From Chloroflexota bacterium (GTDB taxonomy: Bacteria > Chloroflexota > Dehalococcoidia > JACPQD01), in NCBI GenBank assembly GCA_016190665.1, contig JACPQD010000055.1, positions 1 to 64,000 of the forward strand: DNA of 64,000 nt, read 5' to 3'. A program made the position numbers and the translations under genes. Below, piece by piece: positions 1-9,943 of this stretch. Below the pieces are notes generated by a model. It did no database searches. It was not told where the DNA came from and saw only the letters and a program-made list of their open reading frames with translations. Numbering within the stretch: the first letter of the stretch is position 1; every line of letters starts with the position of its first letter.

Positions 1-100
1 GCCGGGGGCCGGGGGTCAGGGGCCGGGGGTTGGGGAACGGGTCGGACCTGTCAGACCTGTCAGACGCGTCAGACCCGTCCGACGCTCCCCCGACCGGGCG
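1..100. repeat. G-rich spacer plus tandem decamer repeat
   Basis: The first 40 bases are a G-rich unit built on GGGGTCAGGGGCC. Related units occur near 32245-32305, and on the other strand near 50315-50340 and 51750-51780. From about 38 to 92 it continues as a degenerate tandem decamer of the form GTCNGACCNG. The same decamer family recurs at 7146-7185, 34129-34166 and 35280-35314. No ORF is supported here; this is the dnaG upstream spacer. Confidence 0.6.
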
Positions 101-140
101 CCCCTACGAAGCTGGCCGCTGAACGCTGAAAGCTTTAAAC

Positions 141-2045
141 ATGAGCGTAGTTGACGAGATAAAACAGAAGCTGGACATCGTGGACATCGTCTCCCAGCAT
201 GTTCGCCTGATGAAATCAGGCCAGAACTTCAAGGGGCTCTGTCCCTTCCACGCCGAGAAAGACGCCTCCTTTTACGTCTATCCGCAGCAGCAGAGCTGGC
301 ACTGTTTCGGGAGTTGCGGGACAGGAGGCGATATCTTCACCTTCATTATGAAGAAGGAAGGCGTCGATTTCGCCGAGGCGTTGCGGAGGCTGTCGGAGAC
401 GGCGGGGATTGCTCTTGAGACTCGACGCCAGGGCGAGGAAGAAGACAAAGAAACGGACAAGCTCCGCGAGGTCAATGCCGCCGCCGCGCTGTATTTCCAT
501 CATCTCCTGGTGAATGCCCCCGAGGCCGCCGCCGCGCGGGCCTACCTGGGGAAACGCGGCGCCACCAAGGAGGGAATCGAGGACTTTCAGCTCGGCTTCA
601 GCCCGGATAGCTGGGACAGCGTCATCCGCTACCTGGCGGACAAGGGGTTCTCCGAGGCAGAGATAACACAGGCCGGGCTGGCCATTGAGAAGGATGGGCG
701 ACGCTACGACCGTTTTCGGTCCCGCCTCATGTTCCCTATCCGCGACGCGCGCGGCAGGGCGATCGGCTTCGGGGGACGAGCGCTGGACGACGCCATTCCC
801 AAATACCTCAACTCCCCTCAGTCGCCGGTCTTCGCCAAGGGGGAGGTGCTCTACGGTTTGGACCGCGCGGCAGCTTCCATTCGCAAAGAGAATATGGCCA
901 TAATAGTTGAAGGCTATATGGACGTCCTGGCCGCGCACCAGCACGGCTTCAAGAACGTCATAGCGTCCATGGGCACCAGTCTATCTGAGAAGCAGTTGGA
1001 CGCCCTCAAGCGCCTGAGCAAGAGATTGGCGCTGGCTTTGGACTCAGATGCCGCCGGCAACGCGGCGACTATTCGAGGCATAGAGGTGGCTACTCAAGCC
1101 CTGGACCGCAAAGTGGTGCCGGTGCCCACCTGGCAGGGCCTGGTCAGATACAACTACTCTTTGGATGCAGATATCAGGATAATCACCCTCCCTCCTGGCA
1201 AAGACCCGGACGAGGTTATCAATGAGAGTGAAGCGACCTGGACAGCCCTGGTCGACGGGGCCACACCCGTAGTGGACTATCTTATGGGAGCGATCGCCTC
1301 AGCGCTGGACATGGGAGATCCGCGCGACAAATCGGCGGCGGTGGACAGGCTGCTTCCCATCCTGGCCGAGATTCAAGATCCCGTGCAGCAGGCCCATTAC
1401 TTGCAGAAGCTGGCCCGCATCGTCAGGGTGGATGAGCGCGTCTTGCAGGAGACAAGAAGCAGGAAGCAAGCAGCAGGAAGAAGGAAGAGGGACCCATCTC
1501 CACTCCCTCTTCCTTCTCCGCTTGTCGCCGCCCGCTCCCAGCCTATCGAGGAGTACTGCCTGGCGCTGTTGCTGCGACACTCCGAGCTCGCGGCCAAGGC
1601 TTCAGAGCTCACAGAGGGGCATTTCGACCACCCGGCCAACCGTGAGGTTTTCTGCGCCTGGCGTCAGTCTCTATCTGTTGAAGCCTTAAGGAGCAGTCTT
1701 GCCGAGGCGCTCCATCCGCATCTGGACCATCTTATCGGCCTTCCCCTTCCCCCATGCAGCGAGGGGGAAAGGGAGGCCGCTCTGGCGGACCGCCTGAGAC
1801 ATCTGGAGAAGCACCGCCTGCAACGGCTGAAGGCGCGGGATGAGCTTTTTCTGGCCGACGTCCTCGCCGGTAGAAGCGCCAGTGAAGTCAGCCGCGCCGC
1901 GCTCACGATGTGGCGCTCCGGCGAAGCGCACGGGGAGGAGATAGCCGAGGAGACTCGATACGTGGCGGAACACCTGTTGCGGGACGAGGAGACGGGCAGG
2001 GCTTTGGGCAAGGCGGTGAATCCCCCCAAACCTGAACAAAAGTGA
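141..2045 (+). CDS. dnaG: DNA primase DnaG
   Basis: Synthesises RNA primers for DNA replication at the fork. The N-terminal CHC2 zinc ribbon is visible at residues 34-60 (C34, H37, C55, C59 within HCFGSCGTGG); the C-F-G-S-C spacing has one residue more than E. coli C-F-G-C and resembles the form I know from Chloroflexota. The TOPRIM core follows, with AIIVEGYMDVL near residue 255 and LALDSDAAG near 300. The 634-aa length is normal. The C-terminal half contains two low-complexity stretches (about residues 436-466 and 534-548) encoded by palindromic repeat-like DNA, apparently tolerated insertions in the linker before the helicase-binding region. rpoD follows 57 nt downstream, so this is a dnaG-rpoD macromolecular-synthesis pair without rpsU. 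Confidence 0.97.
   Translation: MSVVDEIKQKLDIVDIVSQHVRLMKSGQNFKGLCPFHAEKDASFYVYPQQQSWHCFGSCGTGGDIFTFIMKKEGVDFAEALRRLSETAGIALETRRQGEEEDKETDKLREVNAAAALYFHHLLVNAPEAAAARAYLGKRGATKEGIEDFQLGFSPDSWDSVIRYLADKGFSEAEITQAGLAIEKDGRRYDRFRSRLMFPIRDARGRAIGFGGRALDDAIPKYLNSPQSPVFAKGEVLYGLDRAAASIRKENMAIIVEGYMDVLAAHQHGFKNVIASMGTSLSEKQLDALKRLSKRLALALDSDAAGNAATIRGIEVATQALDRKVVPVPTWQGLVRYNYSLDADIRIITLPPGKDPDEVINESEATWTALVDGATPVVDYLMGAIASALDMGDPRDKSAAVDRLLPILAEIQDPVQQAHYLQKLARIVRVDERVLQETRSRKQAAGRRKRDPSPLPLPSPLVAARSQPIEEYCLALLLRHSELAAKASELTEGHFDHPANREVFCAWRQSLSVEALRSSLAEALHPHLDHLIGLPLPPCSEGEREAALADRLRHLEKHRLQRLKARDELFLADVLAGRSASEVSRAALTMWRSGEAHGEEIAEETRYVAEHLLRDEETGRALGKAVNPPKPEQK
1451..1526. repeat. Palindromic repeat unit inside dnaG
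   Basis: An imperfect inverted repeat lies within the coding sequence. The outer arms are GACAAG (1451-1456) and CTTGTC (1521-1526). Inner arms are purine-rich AAGGAAGAGGGA and pyrimidine-rich TCCCTCTTCCTT. It encodes the Arg/Lys/Ser/Pro-rich stretch at about residues 436-466. A second, shorter unit lies at about 1741-1778, with CCTTCCCCC opposite GGGGGAAAGG. Both resemble the intergenic hairpins elsewhere in the window. Confidence 0.55.
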
Positions 2046-2102
2046 AGGAACGCGCCGCCTGAGCGCAGCGAAGGAGCCTGAGCTTTCGAAGGAGATATTC
2101 GA

Positions 2103-3698
<1,596 letters not shown>

Positions 3699-3721
3699 GG
3701 CGCACAGCTGTTCTGAAGCTA

Positions 3722-3750
3722 AAAAGGGGCGCAGGATCTGCGCCCCTTTT
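3722..3750 (+). terminator. Intrinsic terminator after rpoD
   Basis: A 12-bp perfect stem (AAAAGGGGCGCA / TGCGCCCCTTTT) with a 5-nt loop, followed by a T-rich run, 24 nt after the rpoD stop. Confidence 0.92.
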
Positions 3751-3808
3751 CTTTGCTCTCCCTCAATTCAGAATGCTGACATATTGATCATGTTTGTTGG
3801 CTAGATTA

Positions 3809-3837
3809 TTGACATTGTCACGTAATTGGAGTATGAT
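3809..3837 (+). promoter_or_regulatory. Sigma-70 promoter for the XRE/ImmA-PIN pair
   Basis: TTGACA (3809-3814), 17-bp spacer, TATGAT (3832-3837). The predicted leader is about 120 nt to the ATG at 3967. It includes small hairpins (such as GGTGC-GTCA-GCACC near 3901) that could bind the XRE protein, consistent with autoregulation (inference). Confidence 0.75.
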
Positions 3838-3966
3838 GTGCTTAGCAGGAGGCTACGAAGGAAAACCGGAGTCTGGCCACGCGCCCTAGAAGTTGAAGTT
3901 CCGGTGCGTCAGCACCGCAGGTGGGACAGCGCTGAAGTGCGCCGACCAGGAACGTAGGAGGGAATA

Positions 3967-5193
3967 ATGGACGAATCTTCCGCCAGGATCAGTGCCGTTG
4001 ATCCGCGCCTCCTTGGTCTGCGGCTTCAGGAGGCGCGCAAAGAGCGCGGCCTCACCCAGCAGGATGCAGCTCAAAGGATCGGCGTCGCCCGTACTACGCT
4101 GACGGCGATGGAGAAGGGGGAGCGTTCGGTGCGCGCCGACGAGTTGGTGCAACTGGCGGCGCTTTACGGCCGAGACGTCCACAATCTGCTTCGCAGGCGC
4201 GAACCCGTTCCGGATTTCATTGTGCAGTTCAGGATGTCCCTGAGTCAACAGAACCTCGACAACTCGGAAGTCTTGGCCGTGATTGCCGAGTTCAAGCAGT
4301 TGAGTGAAGACTACCTCGAGCTGGAGGCGCTCTGCAACGCGCCGCTTCCACGCAAAGACCCTCCCCCTTATGATGTGCGGGATGTCCCGGCAGAGCAGGC
4401 AGGCGAGGATGTGGCCGCGGCAGAGAGGAACCGGCTTGGCCTCGGCGATGGGCCGATTGGCAACCTGCGGGACATGCTGGAGACTGATGTCGGAGTGCGG
4501 ATATTCTGCATGAAGATGCCCTCCAGGATTTCGGCGTTACTTGGCTATACAGAAAGAGCCAGCGCCTGCATGGCGATTAATGCGAACCATCCTGGCGAGC
4601 GCCAACGATGGTCGCTAGCTCACGAATGCGCACACTTCCTGACGCGCCGGTACCAGGCTGATGTGATGGTACTATCCTCATATCAGCGCGTGCCTGAATC
4701 CGAGCGTTTCGCAGACTCCTTTGCCAAGTTCTTTTTGATGCCGTCCACGGGCCTCCTGCGTCGTTTCAACGAGCTCAAAAGAGCGCGACACGGGGCCATT
4801 ACGCCGGCAGACTTAGTGAAGCTGGCTCACTATTATGAGGTCTCGTTCGAAGCAATCACCCGCCATCTTGAGGCGCAAAGAATGCTTCCTGCTGGCACCT
4901 ATGAGGACCTGGTGGCGCGAGGTTTCAAGGTACGAGAAGCGCAAGGAATCCTGGAGCTGTCGCCATATCCCTCAACGTGCGAGCTGCTGCCGCTTCGGTA
5001 TGAGCTGCTCGCGGCCGAGGCCTACCAGAAGGCGCAGATCAGTGAGGGTGAGTTCGCGAGGTTCGTTCGTCTTGACCGCTTGGCGGCGCGAGAGCGCTTC
5101 GAATCACTTAGTCGTAACCTGACTTTATCGGAGCAGGGAGTGGGCCAGGTCGGCCTCGATCTTGGAGAGTCGCTCGCCTCTCGATCCCGGTGA
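3967..5193 (+). CDS. XRE-family regulator fused to ImmA/IrrE-type (M78) metallopeptidase
   Basis: The N-terminal HTH_3 domain (about residues 15-75: LRLQEARKERGLTQQDAA...VARTTLTAMEKG) binds DNA. The C-terminal half carries the zinc-protease signature HECAH (about residues 218-222, in RWSLAHECAHFLTRR) with a conserved downstream region (ESERFADSFAKFFLMP). Such XRE-COG2856 proteins act as repressors or antitoxins that can be cleaved or can cleave partners. The stop overlaps the next gene's start by 4 nt, so the two are translationally coupled. The partner has a PIN-like fold, so this is probably a toxin-antitoxin or stress-response pair. A good ribosome site (AGGAGGG) precedes the ATG. The pairing as a functional unit is inference. 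Confidence 0.88.
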   Translation: MDESSARISAVDPRLLGLRLQEARKERGLTQQDAAQRIGVARTTLTAMEKGERSVRADELVQLAALYGRDVHNLLRRREPVPDFIVQFRMSLSQQNLDNSEVLAVIAEFKQLSEDYLELEALCNAPLPRKDPPPYDVRDVPAEQAGEDVAAAERNRLGLGDGPIGNLRDMLETDVGVRIFCMKMPSRISALLGYTERASACMAINANHPGERQRWSLAHECAHFLTRRYQADVMVLSSYQRVPESERFADSFAKFFLMPSTGLLRRFNELKRARHGAITPADLVKLAHYYEVSFEAITRHLEAQRMLPAGTYEDLVARGFKVREAQGILELSPYPSTCELLPLRYELLAAEAYQKAQISEGEFARFVRLDRLAARERFESLSRNLTLSEQGVGQVGLDLGESLASRSR

Positions 5194-5759
5194 ACGCTCT
5201 CGAAACGGGACGCGACAAATATGCCCTTGACGCGTGTGTCCTGCTCAACCTCGTGGCCAGTCGTCGCTTGGGCGATATTGCCGTCGTGCTCTCGGCCGAC
5301 TTCCTGGTGCCGGACTTGACGGCAAAGGAGGTGCTCTATGTGCGGCGCGGCGGCAGTGGGCCGGATGCGAACGCGCGAGAGTTGGTTGAACTTGGGACCC
5401 TTGTGGAAAGCAGGCTCATCTCGGTGGTCCGTCTTCGCACCGCGGAGGAGATAGATGCGTTCGTGGAACTTGCCGTAGAGATGCACGACGGAGAGGCGGC
5501 AGCATGCGCGCTTGCTATCTGCCACAAGGCCGTCTTATTGACTGATGACCGCAAGGCCCGTCGCATTATGAGGCGGCTTTACCCTGCCGCCAAGATCATG
5601 ACCACTGCCGAGATCATAAGGGAGTGGGCGGAGAGATGCCAGTTGGATAATGCTGGCCTCAGTCGCGTCATTCGGGATGTGGAGGAGCGAGCAGCTTTTC
5701 GCCCGGGCCCTCAGGACCCGTTGGAAGAATGGTGGGATAGCAGGCGCGATCCGCATTGA
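5190..5759 (+). CDS. PIN-like domain protein, putative toxin of XRE/ImmA pair
   Basis: 189 aa. The start of a PIN fold is visible (YALDACVLLNLVASRR, acidic residue D13), as are a central helix with conserved acids (EMHDGEAAACALAICH) and a C-terminal acidic site (VLLTDDRKARRI). PIN domains are Mg-dependent RNases, typical VapC-like toxins. The start (GTG at 5190) overlaps the upstream gene's stop, supporting co-translation. It is longer than a classical VapC (about 130 aa), with a C-terminal extension of about 50 aa rich in Arg/Glu/Trp. Function as an RNase is inferred from fold and context. Confidence 0.75.
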   Translation: MNALETGRDKYALDACVLLNLVASRRLGDIAVVLSADFLVPDLTAKEVLYVRRGGSGPDANARELVELGTLVESRLISVVRLRTAEEIDAFVELAVEMHDGEAAACALAICHKAVLLTDDRKARRIMRRLYPAAKIMTTAEIIREWAERCQLDNAGLSRVIRDVEERAAFRPGPQDPLEEWWDSRRDPH

Positions 5760-5789
5760 GTAAAGCCCCGGCCGAGGCCGCCGGTAGTC

Positions 5790-7127
5790 TCATTCCTCCC
5801 GCCACCTCTTCAGCCGCTCCAGGACCTCCTTCTCGTACCCCAGTATGCCGGGCTCGTAGTAGCGCTTGCCCTTAAGGCTATCGGGGAGCCCTTGCTGCCG
5901 GGTGTAGTGGCCCGGGAACTCGTGAGCGTACTTGTATCCTTTGCCGTAGCCCAGGTTCTTCATCAGGCGCGTGACCGGATTGCGCAGATGCAGCGGCACC
6001 GGCTCGTTCCGCGTCCGCTCGACGTCCTCTTTGGCCTTGTTGTAGGCCATGTACGCCGAGTTGCTTTTGGGGGCCGTGGCAAGATAGATGGCGGTCTCGG
6101 CCATGGGCAGGAAGCCCTCCGGCAGCCCGATGAAGTGGACCGCCTGCTGGCAAGCGGTCGCCAGCACCAGAGCGTCGGGATCGGCCAGTCCCACATCCTC
6201 CGCCGCCAGAATCACCATGCGCCGTACGATGAACAGAGGGTCCTCGCCAGCCTCGATCATGCGCGCCAGCCAGTAAACGGCGGCATCCGGGTCGGAGCCG
6301 CGCATGGACTTGATGAAAGCGGAGATGGTATCGTAGTGCAGGTCACCCAGACGGTCGTAGAGGACGGCCTTGTGCTGCAGCGCATCCTCGATGGCGCCCA
6401 GCGGGACGTGGCGCTCTCCTTTCACGTCGACCGGAGCGGCGGAGACGGCCAGTTCCAGGGCATTCAGCGCCACTCTGGCATCGCCCCCCGACATGAGCAC
6501 CAGGTTCTCCAGAGCATCCTCATCCAGGCGGGCCTTCATCTTCCCCAGGCCCCGCTCCTCGTCCGCCAGCGCCCGCTCCACGACGAGCCTTATCTCGTTT
6601 TCCGTCAGCGCCTTGAGCGTAAAGACGCGGGCGCGGGAGAGCAGCGGTGCGATGACTTCGAAAGAGGGGTTCTCTGTGGTGGCGCCGATGAGCGATATCG
6701 TGCCATCCTCCACATAGGGCAGCACGGCGTCCTGCTGCGCCTTGTTGAAGCGGTGGATCTCGTCGATGAAGAGGATGGTGCGCTGACCGCGCCGCAGACG
6801 CTCTCTCGCCTCCCCGATAATCTTGCGCAGGTCAGCGACGCCCGCGCTCACGGCGCTCACCGGGCTGAAGTGAGAGCGGGTCCTGGTGGCAATGAGGCGC
6901 GCCAGGGTGGTCTTGCCCGTGCCCGGCGGCCCCCAGAGTATGATCGAGGGCAGCTTGTCCCCCTCGATGCTGCGACGGAGCACGCGCCCCTCGGCTACCA
7001 GATGCCCCTGTCCCACGAACTCGTCGAAGACGCGCGGTCGCATGCGCGCCGCCAGTGGCGCTTGGTCATTTACCTGTTCTTCCGAAAGATCACCAAAGAG
7101 CGTCAATTCTGTCAGGTCTCCTGTCAA
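5790..7127 (-). CDS. rarA: Replication-associated recombination protein A (RarA/MgsA)
   Basis: AAA+ clamp-loader-like ATPase acting at stalled replication forks. Walker A WGPPGTGKT (about residues 65-73), Walker B ILFIDEIHRFNKAQQD, sensor-1 region IGATTENPSFEV and the C-terminal MgsA tetramerisation region (RGSDPDAAVYWLARMIEAGEDP; YKYAHEFPGHY) are all present. 445 aa matches the family. The listed start is TTG at 7127 with no strong ribosome site; a TTG further in (before LFGDLSEEQ) is possible. It converges with the PIN gene, 30 nt between stops. Confidence 0.95.
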   Translation of the reverse strand: MTGDLTELTLFGDLSEEQVNDQAPLAARMRPRVFDEFVGQGHLVAEGRVLRRSIEGDKLPSIILWGPPGTGKTTLARLIATRTRSHFSPVSAVSAGVADLRKIIGEARERLRRGQRTILFIDEIHRFNKAQQDAVLPYVEDGTISLIGATTENPSFEVIAPLLSRARVFTLKALTENEIRLVVERALADEERGLGKMKARLDEDALENLVLMSGGDARVALNALELAVSAAPVDVKGERHVPLGAIEDALQHKAVLYDRLGDLHYDTISAFIKSMRGSDPDAAVYWLARMIEAGEDPLFIVRRMVILAAEDVGLADPDALVLATACQQAVHFIGLPEGFLPMAETAIYLATAPKSNSAYMAYNKAKEDVERTRNEPVPLHLRNPVTRLMKNLGYGKGYKYAHEFPGHYTRQQGLPDSLKGKRYYEPGILGYEKEVLERLKRWREE

Positions 7128-7145
7128 AAGAGCGGCGGACGCCCC

Positions 7146-7185
7146 AGTCGGACCAGTCCGACAGGTCAGACGAGTCGGACTGGTC
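7146..7185. repeat. Tandem decamer repeat (GTCNGACCNG family)
   Basis: Degenerate units of AGTCGGACCAGTCCGAC type lying between rarA and the SIMPL gene. Adjacent units are self-complementary, so the tract can fold. Same family as the tracts near 38-92, 34129 and 35280. Confidence 0.6.
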
Positions 7186-7216
7186 TAACCTGCTCCTCGC
7201 TCCCTGCTTCCCGCTT

Positions 7217-7984
7217 CTACGGCTCTATCGTATAGCGTATTTGCACGCTGGCCCTGATCTCCATCTCGCCCGGGCTTATCGGCGTCTCCGGCGCGGGCGC
7301 CCGGGCGCCCTCCGCCATGGCGGGAAGGGCGAGCGGCCTCGGTGGAGGGACGGCGCCGCCGCTTTCCGAAATGGACACCGGTTTGCCCAGCGTCACGCCA
7401 CTGAGGCGGGCCAGTTGGTCCGCCTTGGCCTTGGCATCCGCCATGGCCTTCTCTCGGGCCTGGGTCACGAAGGGCGTGGGATCATCGACAGTGAAGCTGA
7501 TACCCTGGACGCGCGCCAGCTCCCCACCCGCCTTCACAGCGGCATCGATGATCTTGCCCACGTCGGCAATCTTCCTTAGCTTCGCGGTGACCGTATTGGT
7601 GACAACGTAATCTATGGTCTCCACTCCTGTATTCCTGTCCACTCGCCGGTCCTGACGGATGTTGAAGACCTGGGTCCTGATGTCTTTCTTATCGACGCCA
7701 TTGCCGGTCAGCGAGTTCATTACCACGTCCATGGCCGTGGCCGCTCGCCCCTGCGCGTCGGCGACGGCCTTAGCCCGGGACTCTATGCCCACAGTGAACG
7801 TGGCCACGTCCGGTGCGGCGGTCACCTTGCCCTCTCCACTCACGCTGATCCCCGTTTGAGTGAACCCACGCAACAACTCCTCCCCGACGCCCGCTCCGGC
7901 TCTGCCTACAGTAACACACCCCACCTGCGTCGCAACGACCAGCGCCAGGAGTAAACTCAGCACGACCAGAAACTTCCTGCTCAT
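7217..7984 (-). CDS. SIMPL-domain (DUF541) lipoprotein
   Basis: 255-aa exported protein. A signal sequence ends in a lipobox-like TQVGC (Cys 23). The mature part shows the SIMPL pattern: ISVSGEGKVTAAPDVATFTVGIE near residue 50, repeated Ala-rich helices, and VSISESGGAVPPPRP before a C-terminal VQIRYTIEP strand. SIMPL/YggE-like proteins are associated with oxidative stress protection, but the biochemical role is unclear. GGGAGGTT lies just upstream of the ATG. It is downstream of, and co-oriented with, the ECF sigma/anti-sigma pair, so it may belong to that regulon (inference). Confidence 0.85.
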   Translation of the reverse strand: MSRKFLVVLSLLLALVVATQVGCVTVGRAGAGVGEELLRGFTQTGISVSGEGKVTAAPDVATFTVGIESRAKAVADAQGRAATAMDVVMNSLTGNGVDKKDIRTQVFNIRQDRRVDRNTGVETIDYVVTNTVTAKLRKIADVGKIIDAAVKAGGELARVQGISFTVDDPTPFVTQAREKAMADAKAKADQLARLSGVTLGKPVSISESGGAVPPPRPLALPAMAEGARAPAPETPISPGEMEIRASVQIRYTIEP

Positions 7985-8036
7985 CTCTAACCTCCCTGTT
8001 CCAAGCTTTCAGCGATCAGCCATCATTCTGCACTCA

Positions 8037-8768
8037 TCATTCCGCGTTCCTCATTCGTCCTTTCGCCAGGCGCCAGTGGATCAGCGCCGCGCCACCGAGC
8101 ACGAGCACCAGAACGAATAGACCTATCTCCACTTGTCGAAAGGGCAGAACGCTGGCTGGCGCCGGCGAGGGCCTCCCTTCAGCGGCAGCGGCGGCTTTGG
8201 GGGCCGGCGACGGCGCAGGAGCCGTCGGTGGAGCAACCGCAGCCGCCCCGTCGCTAACAGGCGGCTGGGGCGCGGGCGTCCCCAGCGGCAACGGCGCCCT
8301 TGGAGCGGCTTCCGGCGCCGCCGCTGGGGCAGGCGCGGCGGCCCTCAGTTTACTCTGGTCCGCCACCGCCGTGACCTCCCTGACCAGCCCCTTTTCCGGA
8401 GCCAATGCTTTCTGCGTCTCCATCCCTGGCGCCGACACCTGGAGGAAGTCGCCTATCAGCACCATCGACAGGAGGATAGCCGCGACCGCCGTGGCGCTGC
8501 GCAACACCGGTTGCCACCAGGTCACGGGATGGCGCAGCCTTGCCAGCTCCTCCGAGAGGGTGAAGGACCTCCTGGGGAGCGCCCTGGGCAAGCCGTGCAA
8601 AAGGTCGACCGTCGCCCTGAGCTGAGACAGCTCCTGGCGGCAGCGCTCGCAGGAAGCGAGGTGCCTCTCCACCAACTGCTGCTCCTCCGGGCTCAGACGG
8701 CCGTCCAGATAGACGGAGAGTTGCTCCCTCGTCGCCTCGCACTGGTTCTTTCTGAATAGTCCCATCAT
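8037..8768 (-). CDS. Zinc-finger anti-sigma factor (ZAS), membrane anchored
   Basis: 243 aa. The N-terminal ZAS motif H36-x3-C40-x2-C43 (VERHLASCERC) should bind the partner ECF sigma factor. A transmembrane helix sits at about 85-107, followed by a long Ala/Pro-rich extracytoplasmic linker (about 130-205) and a second hydrophobic segment near the C-terminus (GLFVLVLVLGGAALIHW). This resembles RseA/RsgI-like regulators that release sigma after a periplasmic signal. It starts 41 nt after the sigma gene on the same strand, the usual operon arrangement. Confidence 0.88.
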   Translation of the reverse strand: MMGLFRKNQCEATREQLSVYLDGRLSPEEQQLVERHLASCERCRQELSQLRATVDLLHGLPRALPRRSFTLSEELARLRHPVTWWQPVLRSATAVAAILLSMVLIGDFLQVSAPGMETQKALAPEKGLVREVTAVADQSKLRAAAPAPAAAPEAAPRAPLPLGTPAPQPPVSDGAAAVAPPTAPAPSPAPKAAAAAEGRPSPAPASVLPFRQVEIGLFVLVLVLGGAALIHWRLAKGRMRNAE

Positions 8769-8809
8769 CGGAAGGTCCTCGCCCCTGTTAGGCCATCAAC
8801 ACAGCCTCA

Positions 8810-9439
8810 TCACTTATATAGACGGAAACTGTCGGGCAAAAGTTCCTTGCGGCTCAGGAGGTAATCCCGGAGTCTGGCCCGGCCCCGGCTGAGCCGCGAC
8901 TTCACTGTGCCCACGGAGCTGGACGTCGCGGAGGCGATCTCCTCATAGCTGAGGCCCTCCACGTCCGAAAGCACCACCGCCCAGCGCTGGTCCTCGGGGA
9001 GAGAACGTATCCCGGTGGCAATGAGGTCGCCCAGTTCCCGACGCAGGGCGTAGTCCTCCGGCAGTTCCTCAGTATCCGGAAAAGCCATCCCAGGGCCGTC
9101 GTCGTTGCTTGAAGTGAGGGCATCCAGAGAGCTGGCGGGGTGTCTTTGCGAGGCGCGCATCTGATCGTGACAGACGTTGGTTACGATGCGGAACAGCCAC
9201 CCTCGAAAACTGCCGCCCCGGAACTGCCTGATATTGCGATAAGCGCGCAGGAAAGCATCCTGCGTGGCGTCTTCAGCGGCCTGAACATTGCCCAACATCC
9301 GGAGCGCCACGTTATGCACCGCCGCCTGGTAGGTCTCCACCAGGCGGTTGAAGGAAATCAGGTCGCCACTTTGACTGCCCTGGACCAGCTCTTGCTCGGC
9401 CAAGTCGCCCCCAAGAGAGATGGCTTCCACCAAGCGCAT
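8810..9439 (-). CDS. ECF RNA polymerase sigma factor (RpoE-like)
   Basis: 209 aa from the chosen ATG (MRLVEAISLG). Region 2 (FNRLVETYQAAVHNVALRMLGN..EDATQDAFLRAYRNI) and region 4 (LSYEEIASATSSSVGTVKSRLSRGRARLRDYL) are clear; regions 1 and 3 are absent, as in ECF factors. The frame stays open upstream to 9496, but that segment encodes repeat-like sequence (SYIRVYLCSSV), so the inner ATG is preferred. It is controlled by the downstream ZAS anti-sigma factor. Targets cannot be read from the window. Confidence 0.92.
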   Translation of the reverse strand: MRLVEAISLGGDLAEQELVQGSQSGDLISFNRLVETYQAAVHNVALRMLGNVQAAEDATQDAFLRAYRNIRQFRGGSFRGWLFRIVTNVCHDQMRASQRHPASSLDALTSSNDDGPGMAFPDTEELPEDYALRRELGDLIATGIRSLPEDQRWAVVLSDVEGLSYEEIASATSSSVGTVKSRLSRGRARLRDYLLSRKELLPDSFRLYK

Positions 9440-9724
9440 CCGGGACGGAACCACGGATGAACACAGATAGACGCGGATATAAGAAGCACGAAGCAAGAAG
9501 AAGCACTGAATGCGAAGGCAGGCCCGCTCCTCGCTTGTCGTTTCCAGGTTATGAGTTTCCCGACTCCGTGAGGGATCCGGATGCGTCGGGACATCCGTCC
9601 GCCCGCGGCGGATCAGTGGTTCTAATGCTAGATCACAACGACCATGCCAGGCGTCTGCCCTAACCCACCTAAAACCTGGAACCTAAAACCTACTAGGTAG
9701 CCCGAACCGGGCTAATCAGCGACC
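9440..9724. other. Repeat-rich spacer upstream of the ECF operon
   Basis: 285 bases without a convincing gene. It holds filler repeats related to those around 61860-61990 and a small hairpin TAGCCCG-AAC-CGGGCTA at 9698-9714 that may end the 30-aa minus-strand ORF. Promoters for the ECF gene should lie here but none is clear. Confidence 0.45.
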
Positions 9725-9817
9725 TCAGCCTCCGGGACGGCGGGTATCTCCCCGACCCAAAACGATCGTGAAAACCAAAAGGCCCGCCACGAGGACGGCC
9801 AGAAAGACGTAATCCAT
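9725..9817 (-). CDS. Putative 30-aa single-pass membrane microprotein
   Basis: Very short ORF: MDYVFLAVLVAGLLVFTIV, then a glycine/arginine tail ending RRPGG. Residues 3-21 form one plausible transmembrane helix followed by positive charges. A purine-rich GGGGG precedes the ATG and an AT-rich promoter-like region lies just upstream (9842-9866), shared divergently with the bS22 gene. A small hairpin follows the stop. No family recognised; it may be fortuitous. Confidence 0.45.
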   Translation of the reverse strand: MDYVFLAVLVAGLLVFTIVLGRGDTRRPGG

Positions 9818-9829
9818 TCAAAACCCCCA

Positions 9830-9859
9830 TTGCTGAAGTCCGGCCATTTATAATATAAT
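9830..9859 (+). promoter_or_regulatory. Promoter of the bS22 gene
   Basis: TTGCTG (9830-9835), 18-bp spacer, TATAAT (9854-9859). The surrounding 9847-9866 is an AT-rich island (overlapping TATAAT/ATAATT) that can also serve a divergent transcript on the minus strand. Confidence 0.6.
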
Positions 9860-9943
9860 TATAACACGCGTCTCCGGAGGCATCTGGCGCTCCAAAGACG
9901 CGCCTTCATTAAACCCCATGATTGAAAAGGACTGGACCGAAGT

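Noticed and set aside
5892-7235. 447-aa plus-strand ORF opposite rarA
   Set aside because: No domain, no ribosome site, and rarA is unmistakable.
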